DNA from: Streptomyces sp. NRRL F-5126 | GTDB taxonomy: Bacteria > Actinomycetota > Actinomycetes > Streptomycetales > Streptomycetaceae | NCBI RefSeq assembly: GCF_000721265.1 | Contig: NZ_JOFZ01000008.1 | Coordinates: 248,001 to 312,000 of the forward strand | Reading direction: 5' to 3' | Length of the DNA stretch: 64,000 nt | Shown here: in pieces, positions 58,843 through 64,000 of the stretch | Position numbering within the stretch: position 1 is the first letter of the stretch | Layout: each line of letters starts with the position of its first letter | The notes under the pieces: generated by a model | Seen by the model: the letters and a program-made list of their open reading frames with translations, nothing else | The model's database searches: none | Told to the model about the DNA's origin: nothing | Position numbers and translations under genes: made by a program

Positions 58843-59409
58843 TCACGCGTCGTGATGGTCGCCGCGTTGCGGAGGCCCGGCCTTTCCGCGCGCGTCCGCG
58901 CGCCGGTCTCCCGAGCGGGGAGGCGCGACGCGCGGGTGGGGCGCGTAGCGGCGGTGCAGCGAGCGCAGCTGGAACAACTGCTTGTCGAAAACGCTTCTTT
59001 CGGCGGGGCCCATCCACGGCACCGGCAGCGAGACGCTGGAGCCGTCGCGCAACTTGGCCTCGACGCGCAGTTCCGTACTACGGGTCCGCCATCCGACATC
59101 ATTCATTTGCAGGTCCTCGAAGCGGGCGATGTCCGCCCATGCAAGGCGCCGCCACCGTGCCACCGCGCGGTACCGCAATCCGTCCGGGCCCGCCTCCACC
59201 CGCCGCCTGAACAGTCCGACCGCGCCACCGACCACTGACGCGCCCACGATCAGGGAAATGATCTCGAACGTCTGGGCGTCCGGAGCGCCGAGGCCTGCCG
59301 CGACCCCCGCCGCGACCGCGGCCAGCGCGGCGAACGCTGTCCACCAGCGTGCGGATCTCCCCTGCCACCGCAACGACAACTCAGCATGACTGTCCACCTG
59401 TGTGATCAT
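58843..59409 (-). CDS. PH-domain-containing membrane protein
   Basis: A 188-residue protein with two N-terminal membrane helices (about 22-42 and 48-66; ARWWTAFAALAAVAAGVAAG, FEIISLIVGASVVGGAVG) and a bacterial PH domain (about 70-150) with LRYRAVARWRRLAWADIARFE and ELRVEAKLRDGSSVSLP. The C terminus is basic and disordered. Typical actinobacterial small membrane PH protein of unknown role. Confidence 0.82.
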   Translation of the reverse strand: MITQVDSHAELSLRWQGRSARWWTAFAALAAVAAGVAAGLGAPDAQTFEIISLIVGASVVGGAVGLFRRRVEAGPDGLRYRAVARWRRLAWADIARFEDLQMNDVGWRTRSTELRVEAKLRDGSSVSLPVPWMGPAERSVFDKQLFQLRSLHRRYAPHPRVAPPRSGDRRADARGKAGPPQRGDHHDA

Positions 59410-59476
59410 GTCACCGGTCGTTTCCGGCCGGTAGGTCGCGGGTTCGCGCGCGATCTCGTCACGTTGGCGCGGCCCG

Positions 59477-60688
59477 TCAGGCGGAGGCCTCCGCGGGTGT
59501 CTCCGCCGGGGCCGGCTGCGGCTGCTCGACGCGGTGCCGGCGGGCCGGGATGCCGAGCGTCGGGTTGGCGACGCCCCAGGCCGCGCCCTTGCAGACCACC
59601 TCCTTGTAGAAGGCGGCAGGCCGCCCGGTCAGGGCCGCCTTGACGGCTCGGTCGTCGGCCGTGACGTACTGGATGATGCCTTCCTTGCGGCCCAGCGAGA
59701 TGCACTGGTTGTAGTAGCGCGGGGCCGTGCTCGGGAGCTTGCGGCCGGTGAGCCGTGCCGCGATGGCGTCCGCCGCCTGCCAGGCCATGGGGACGCCGGA
59801 CGCGCACGACATGCGCAGCGGCTTGTCGCCGGGGCCCATCGCCATGGCCGCGTCGCCGACGGCGTACACGTCGGGGTGGGAGGCCGAGCGCATGGTCGCG
59901 TCGACCACGATCTGGCCCGTGCCGGTGGTCTCCAGGGCGGTGGCCTCGGCGATCGGGTGGACCGCGAAGCCGGTGGCCCACACGGTGACGGCGGACGGGA
60001 GGGATGCGCCGTCGGCCGTGGTGACCCGGTCGGCCGCCACGTCGGTGACCGCCGTGTGCTCGTGCACGGCGATGCCCAGCTTGCCGCAGACCTTCCGCAG
60101 ATGCGCGCGGCCCTTGGGGGAGAGCCAGTCGCCGAGTTCGCCCCTGGCGACGAGAGCGACGTCGAGGTCCGTGCGGGTCTCGGCGATCTCGGTCGCGGCC
60201 TCGACGCCGGTGAGGCCGGCGCCGACGACGACCACGGTCCCGCCGGCGTCCAGGGCCGCCAGGCGCTCGCGCAGCCGGAGCGCGCCGGGGCGGCTCGCGA
60301 TCTCGTGCGCGTGCTCGGCGGTGCCGGGGACTCCCTGGGTGTTCCAGCCGCTGCCGAGGGCGTAGACGAGGGTGTCGTACGGCAGTTCCTCGGTGCCGGC
60401 GCCCGCCGCGCCGGCACCGTTGACGGTGACGGCGCGGCGGGCGACGTCGACGCCGGTGACGTTCGCGACCCTCAACTCGACGCCGCTGCCCGCGAACATC
60501 TCCCGCAGCGGCCGCGGCCGCAGGTCCTGGCCGACCGCGATCTGGTGCATCCGCACCCGCTCGACGAAGTCGGGCGCGGCGTTGACGAGGGTGATGGCGA
60601 CGTCCTCGCCGTGCAGCCGCTTGGCGAGGCGCCCGGCGGCGGTGGCTCCGGCGTATCCGGCTCCGATGACGATGATGCGGTGCTGCAT
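59477..60688 (-). CDS. FAD-dependent NAD(P)H oxidoreductase (NDH-2-like)
   Basis: A 403-residue two-dinucleotide-fold flavoprotein. The FAD motif is IIVIGAGYAGATAA at residue 5, the NAD(P) motif VVVVGAGLTGVEAATEIAE near 165, and the second FAD motif HPDVYAVGDAAM near 290. No CxxC redox pair or long C-terminal membrane anchor is present, so it is closer to type II NADH dehydrogenase/AIF-like enzymes than to disulfide reductases. It is 88 bp downstream of an ECF41 sigma factor gene on the same strand; ECF41 factors commonly control such an adjacent oxidoreductase. Confidence 0.88.
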   Translation of the reverse strand: MQHRIIVIGAGYAGATAAGRLAKRLHGEDVAITLVNAAPDFVERVRMHQIAVGQDLRPRPLREMFAGSGVELRVANVTGVDVARRAVTVNGAGAAGAGTEELPYDTLVYALGSGWNTQGVPGTAEHAHEIASRPGALRLRERLAALDAGGTVVVVGAGLTGVEAATEIAETRTDLDVALVARGELGDWLSPKGRAHLRKVCGKLGIAVHEHTAVTDVAADRVTTADGASLPSAVTVWATGFAVHPIAEATALETTGTGQIVVDATMRSASHPDVYAVGDAAMAMGPGDKPLRMSCASGVPMAWQAADAIAARLTGRKLPSTAPRYYNQCISLGRKEGIIQYVTADDRAVKAALTGRPAAFYKEVVCKGAAWGVANPTLGIPARRHRVEQPQPAPAETPAEASA

Positions 60689-60775
60689 GTCCTGGCTCCT
60701 GTCTCGCGCGGATTCGCCCCTTGAACCGGGCAGCGCGCCGTTTCCTGACAGGAAGGTCGTGTGATGCGTGTCACG

Positions 60776-61717
60776 TCAGGTACGGAACAGGGGCTCCCCG
60801 TGGTCGGCGGCCGCCCACCGCCGGGTCGCGCGTTCCAGCTTGTCCGGGTTGACCTGGGCACGGCACGCGGCGATGCCCTCGCCGGTGACCTCAAGGCACA
60901 TGACGGCGATGATCCGGCCCTCTACGAGCGCCACGACGGCCGGCACACCGTTGGCGGTCGTCGCGTAGACCTCGTAGGCACCGCCCGCGAGGGCGAGCTG
61001 GGCCTTGCCCGGCTTGAACAGGCCGCGCAGGTACTTCGCGACCGCGATGGCGCCCTCGAACGCCTTGGCGCGGGCCGGCACCTTCCCGCCGCCGTCGCCG
61101 ATCGCGACCGCGTCGTCGGTGAGCAGCCGTACGAGCGGCTCGGTCCTTCCGCTGGTGGCGGCCGCGAGGAACTCCTCGACGATCCGCCGCGCGGCGGCCT
61201 CGTCGACCTCGGTGCGCGTCTTGCCGTCCGAGACGTGCTTCCCGGCCCGATGGAAGATCTGCTGGCTGGCGGCCTCGGTGATGTCGAGGATCTCGGCGAT
61301 CTGCCGGTGCGGGTAGGCGAACGCCTCCCGCAGCACGTACACCACACGCTCGTTGGGGGACAGGCGCTCCATGAGGGTGAGGACCGCGTACGAGACGGAT
61401 TCGCGCTGCTCGGCGGTGTCGGCGGGGCCGAGCATCGGGTCGCCGGCGAGCAGCGGCTCGGGCAGCCACTGGCCCACATAGGTCTCGCGCCGGGCGCGGG
61501 CCGAGGTGAGCTGGTTGAGGCACAGGTTGGTGAGGACCTTCGTCAGCCAGGCCTCGGGGACCTCGATGCGGTCGACGTCGGCGGCCTGCCAGCGCAGGAA
61601 CGTGTCCTGCACGGCGTCCTCGGCGTCGCTCGCCGAGCCGAGTAGGCGGTAGGCGATGGCCTGCAGGCGGGGCATGGAGGCCTCGAACCGGTCCGCATGG
61701 TTCCTGGTCAGCGCCAT
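60776..61717 (-). CDS. ECF41-family sigma factor (SigJ-like) with SnoaL-type C-terminal domain
   Basis: A 313-residue ECF sigma factor from ATG 61717. Region 2 (ADRFEASMPRLQAIAYRLLGSASDAEDAVQDTF in outline; box SDAEDAVQDTF) and region 4 (LSPNERVVYVLREAF, EILDITEAASQQIFHRA) are followed by a SnoaL/NTF2-like domain (about 195-300). The ECF41 marks are all present: YVGQWLPEPLL between regions, DGGGKVPA in the SnoaL domain and NPDKL near the end. In this family the C-terminal domain, not a separate anti-sigma factor, tunes activity. Adjacent to the oxidoreductase it probably controls. Confidence 0.93.
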   Translation of the reverse strand: MALTRNHADRFEASMPRLQAIAYRLLGSASDAEDAVQDTFLRWQAADVDRIEVPEAWLTKVLTNLCLNQLTSARARRETYVGQWLPEPLLAGDPMLGPADTAEQRESVSYAVLTLMERLSPNERVVYVLREAFAYPHRQIAEILDITEAASQQIFHRAGKHVSDGKTRTEVDEAAARRIVEEFLAAATSGRTEPLVRLLTDDAVAIGDGGGKVPARAKAFEGAIAVAKYLRGLFKPGKAQLALAGGAYEVYATTANGVPAVVALVEGRIIAVMCLEVTGEGIAACRAQVNPDKLERATRRWAAADHGEPLFRT

Positions 61718-61788
61718 GGCCCGGATACTAGCGCTCGCGGCGCGCGAGGGCGCCCGGGTTCCGGTGGCCTGACGGCTCCTGGCCTCCG

Positions 61789-62529
61789 TCAGGAGCGCGG
61801 TGAACGGAGGAGGCGTGGGGCGAGAGGCGTCTCCACCGCCTCGTCGCCCTCGCGCGTGACCCGGTACGCCAGGGCGTCGGGGACTTCGGCGACGGCCCCG
61901 GTCAGCTCCGTCCCGTGGTAGACGAGCCCCACCCCGTCGCCGGTGCAGTGCGTCTCCGGGAGAGTGCCGGCCGCCACCAGCTCGTGCACCAGGCGGCGCC
62001 GTCCTGGGTCGCTGTCGTAGTGCACGCCGTTGCCGTACGGGAGGAGGCCGAGGCCGTTCGTCACGGGGCGCAGCTCGGGACCGTACGAGTCCGTCGTGCC
62101 GCCCTCGTACCAGCAGATCGAGCCCGCGCTCACGCCGCTGAGCACGACGCCGGCCCGCCATGCGCGGCGCAGGATCCCGTCGAGGCCGTGGACCCGCCAG
62201 ACGGCCAGCAGGTTGGCGACCGAGCCGCCCATCACCCAGACGACGTCCTGCTCCATGACCGCGCCCTCGATGTCGTCCATGTTGGGCATGGGGAAGAGCT
62301 GGAGCGGCGTCATGTCGAAGCCGGCCACGCGGGCGGCCTCGGCGGCCCTGGCCGTGAAGGCCTCCGCGTCGCCGATCGCCGTCCCGACGTACATGACACG
62401 GGGCCTGCGGCCGTGCGCGCCGGAGAGTTCGACGGCGTGGTGCACCAGGGCGCCGAAGGCGACCGCCGTCCGGCGGCCCTGGCGCAGGCCGCCGGAGGTG
62501 GCGAGGACGGTGGGCTGCGGGGCTGTCAT
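61789..62529 (-). CDS. Peptidase E (S51 family, class I glutamine amidotransferase-like)
   Basis: A 246-residue S51-type protein. The nucleophile elbow is LSGVSAGSICWYEGG, preceded by VWVMGGSVANLLAVW; the histidine is probably in NGVHYDSDPGRR. Peptidase E cleaves Asp-Xaa dipeptides; cyanophycinases share the fold. ATG 62529. Stand-alone gene, divergent from the DUF2797 gene. Confidence 0.88.
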   Translation of the reverse strand: MTAPQPTVLATSGGLRQGRRTAVAFGALVHHAVELSGAHGRRPRVMYVGTAIGDAEAFTARAAEAARVAGFDMTPLQLFPMPNMDDIEGAVMEQDVVWVMGGSVANLLAVWRVHGLDGILRRAWRAGVVLSGVSAGSICWYEGGTTDSYGPELRPVTNGLGLLPYGNGVHYDSDPGRRRLVHELVAAGTLPETHCTGDGVGLVYHGTELTGAVAEVPDALAYRVTREGDEAVETPLAPRLLRSPRS

Positions 62530-62587
62530 GACGGGCGAGCTTAGCGAGCACGGCTGATTGTCAGTGGTGGCCCCTACGCTCGGAGAG

Positions 62588-63658
62588 GTGTCGGACACAT
62601 GGCGGTGTGCCGGACTGCGGTGGAGTGGTGGCGTCGACGGCTGCCCTGCCGGGCCCGGACTGGTCTGGGAGTTCCACGGAGCCTGGGAGTTCCACGGAAC
62701 TCGGGAGTCCCACGAAGAGGTGGGGGAGAACGGGGGTGCGTATGGCGGGAGGCATAGCGGCGCCGGGCCCGGTGGTGGGCCCGGCGGAGCAGCGGGGCGC
62801 GTGAGCGCCCTGGCGTACGGACGCGAGCTGGGGTTTCACGCCGTCGGTACGCGCCGGTGCACCGGCGCGGGACGCGGGCGCTGCCCCCTCGCGGCCGAGG
62901 TGCCGGCCCGGAGCACGGGGGCCCAGTGTCCCGAGTGTGCGCGCCTCGACCGTATGCGCTCCGTCGCCGCCGACACGATGGCCGACGATCCGCGTCCCTA
63001 CCGCGTCTATCTGGCGTGGTTCGGTCCGGGGATGCGGAAAGTCGGCATCACCGCGGAGGCGCGCGGCTCCGCCCGGCTGCTCGAGCAGGGCGCCATCGCC
63101 TTCAGCTGGCTCGGCCGCGGCCCGCTGATGGCGGCGCGCCGCACGGAGGAGCTGCTGCGTGCCGCGCTCGGGGTGCCGGACCGTATCCCGTACGCGGCCA
63201 AGCGCGCGGCGCGTGCCGGGCTGCCGCCGCGGCCCGAGCGCGCCGCCGCGCTGGCGGAGCTGCACGCCCGCGCGGTGGCGCTGCCGGGCTGGCCGGAGTC
63301 GCTGGAGCGGGCTCCGTTCGCCCCCGTCGACCACGCGGCCGTGTTCGGCCTCGAAGACGGGGCGGGTACGGGTGCGGGCGGTGGCGGCGGCCTGCCGCCG
63401 GCAGCGGTGGTGACGGAGCTGGTGGCGGGCGGGTCCATCGCGGGACGCCTGGTCGCGGCGGCCGGCCCCGACCTGCACGTGGACGTCGAGGGTGAGGGCG
63501 TCGTCGTGGTGGACACCCGGCTGATGAAGGGGTGGCGGCTGGGGCATACGGGGCAGCAGTCGGGGCGCGGGGGAAGTGAGGGACGCGAGGGGCGCGGGTC
63601 GTGGCTCGACCTGCCGGTACGGCAGGTGCGTGGCGACGTGCAGGACGGACTGTTCTGA
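62588..63658 (+). CDS. DUF2797 family protein
   Basis: A 356-residue protein from GTG 62588 (start chosen because TWRCAGLRW is the family N terminus; the ribosome site is poor). Four cysteines in RRCTGAG, GRCPLAA and CPECARLD likely bind zinc. The conserved core YRVYLAWFGPGMRKVGIT and ARLLEQGAIAFSWLGRGPLMAARRTEELLR look GIY-YIG-like (KVGIT, R, E), so a nuclease-related fold is possible. An in-frame repeat insertion WEFHGAWEFHGTRESHEE (about residues 27-45) is unusual. Function unknown. Confidence 0.8.
   Translation: MSDTWRCAGLRWSGGVDGCPAGPGLVWEFHGAWEFHGTRESHEEVGENGGAYGGRHSGAGPGGGPGGAAGRVSALAYGRELGFHAVGTRRCTGAGRGRCPLAAEVPARSTGAQCPECARLDRMRSVAADTMADDPRPYRVYLAWFGPGMRKVGITAEARGSARLLEQGAIAFSWLGRGPLMAARRTEELLRAALGVPDRIPYAAKRAARAGLPPRPERAAALAELHARAVALPGWPESLERAPFAPVDHAAVFGLEDGAGTGAGGGGGLPPAAVVTELVAGGSIAGRLVAAAGPDLHVDVEGEGVVVVDTRLMKGWRLGHTGQQSGRGGSEGREGRGSWLDLPVRQVRGDVQDGLF
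62668..62718 (+). repeat. Three imperfect 18-bp repeats inside the DUF2797 gene
   Basis: TGGGAGTTCCACGGAGCC, TGGGAGTTCCACGGAACT and CGGGAGTCCCACGAAGAG in register, coding WEFHGA, WEFHGT and RESHEE. The unit is a multiple of three. Confidence 0.75.
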
Positions 63659-63706
63659 GGCCAGGGCCTTGTGGACACTTTCGGGGTGTGCGCCGAGAGT
63701 GGGGCC

Positions 63707-64000
63707 ATGAGCGATCAAGGGGTGGACGAGCGGGCCGCCGTGCGGGCGTTCCGTGAGCGTGCCGGGCTGCCAGGCCTGATCGACGTGCACACGCACTTCA
63801 TGCCGGACCGCGTGCTGCGCAAGGTGTGGGCGTACTTCGACAGCGCGGGTCCGCTCGTGGGGCGCGTGTGGCCGATCACCTATCGGCAGGAGGAGGACGA
63901 ACGCGTCGCGCTGCTGCGGGGGTTCGGCGTGCGCGCGTTCACATCGATGATCTACCCGCACAAGCCGGGCATGGCCGAGTGGCTCAACGGCTGGGCCGCC
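63707..64000 (+). CDS. Amidohydrolase-family protein (3' truncated)
   Basis: The first 98 codons of a gene that runs off the right edge. The N terminus has LPGLIDVHTHFMPDRVLRKVW, the H-x-H metal motif at the end of strand 1 in amidohydrolase-2 (ACMSD/dihydroorotase-like) TIM barrels, then YRQEEDERVALLRGFGVRAFTSMIYPHKPGMAEWLNGW, consistent with actinobacterial metal-dependent hydrolases. Product and substrate cannot be fixed from this part. Confidence 0.8.
   Translation, partial: MSDQGVDERAAVRAFRERAGLPGLIDVHTHFMPDRVLRKVWAYFDSAGPLVGRVWPITYRQEEDERVALLRGFGVRAFTSMIYPHKPGMAEWLNGWAA

Noticed and set aside
60689..60775. Canonical ECF41 promoter before the oxidoreductase gene
   Set aside because: Only partial matches such as TGTCAGG occur on the minus strand; spacing and -10 element do not fit.

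Overview
The window is high-GC actinobacterial DNA and almost certainly the chromosomal core of a Streptomyces. The evidence is very high GC with strong G/C third-position bias, many GTG starts, rare TTA codons, SSI-type protease inhibitor, SpoIIE/RsbW-type regulators, ECF41 sigma factor, bifunctional primase/polymerase proteins and DnaA boxes of the Streptomyces type TTGTCCACA. Gene order (branched-chain 2-oxoacid dehydrogenase beside a LuxR-type response regulator; serS-pheA-DyP peroxidase-copper genes) is typical of the region around the origin in this genus. Everything here is read from sequence; no searches were run.

Layout. 1-6.7 kb: tail of a Gly/Ser/Ala/Asp-rich repeat protein, a phosphotransferase and a PNPOx-like protein, an orphan LuxR-type response regulator, and the divergent bkdABC-like operon (E1alpha, E1beta, E2). 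6.7-8.0 kb: a thioesterase-like lipoprotein. 8.5-13.2 kb: an accessory cluster with a HemC-like gene, a convergent HemB-like gene that has lost both Schiff-base lysines, an RsbW-like ATPase, a TPR/HTH regulator with a TTA codon, and a translationally coupled 5-formyl-THF cyclo-ligase-like gene. This is my best candidate for an undescribed system. 13.2-23.6 kb: HAD phosphatase, serS, a 500-bp spacer packed with DnaA boxes, pheA, then a copper/haem envelope operon (DyP peroxidase, CopC-CopD fusion, PCuAC, Sco, YcnI, a Met-rich membrane protein).

23.8-36.1 kb: regulatory ATPase, aminopeptidase P, GAF-SpoIIE phosphatase, a catalytically empty primase/polymerase-fold protein, a SEC-C protein, another ATPase, a glycerophosphodiesterase, an HtrA-like protease and a CcdA-TlpA (DipZ) fusion. 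36.4-37.1 kb: a carboxymuconolactone decarboxylase-like gene behind a textbook MerR-type promoter, and tRNA-Ser(UGA). 37.2-45.6 kb: a patchy accessory stretch (MFS pump, tyrosine-recombinase remnant, small lipoproteins, second TTA-bearing TPR/HTH regulator with a palindromic operator facing two tiny genes, Nudix hydrolase, an internally duplicated small protein). 45.8-64 kb: PRC/DUF2382 stress protein, intact primase/polymerase protein, small secreted protein, SigE-family sigma factor, acyl-CoA synthetase, a 1,295-residue PAS sensor lacking the phospho-acceptor histidine, an SSI inhibitor with Gln at P1, tRNA-Ser(GCU), a MarR/SDR divergent pair with two palindromes, tRNA-Arg(ACG), a PH-domain protein, an FAD oxidoreductase beside an ECF41 sigma factor, peptidase E, DUF2797 and the start of an amidohydrolase.

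How parts may act together: bkdABC degrade branched-chain 2-oxoacids; the copper operon and DipZ serve extracytoplasmic copper handling and cytochrome maturation; several RsbW-like ATPases and a SpoIIE phosphatase indicate partner-switching signalling; two bldA-type TTA-containing regulators tie accessory genes to development.
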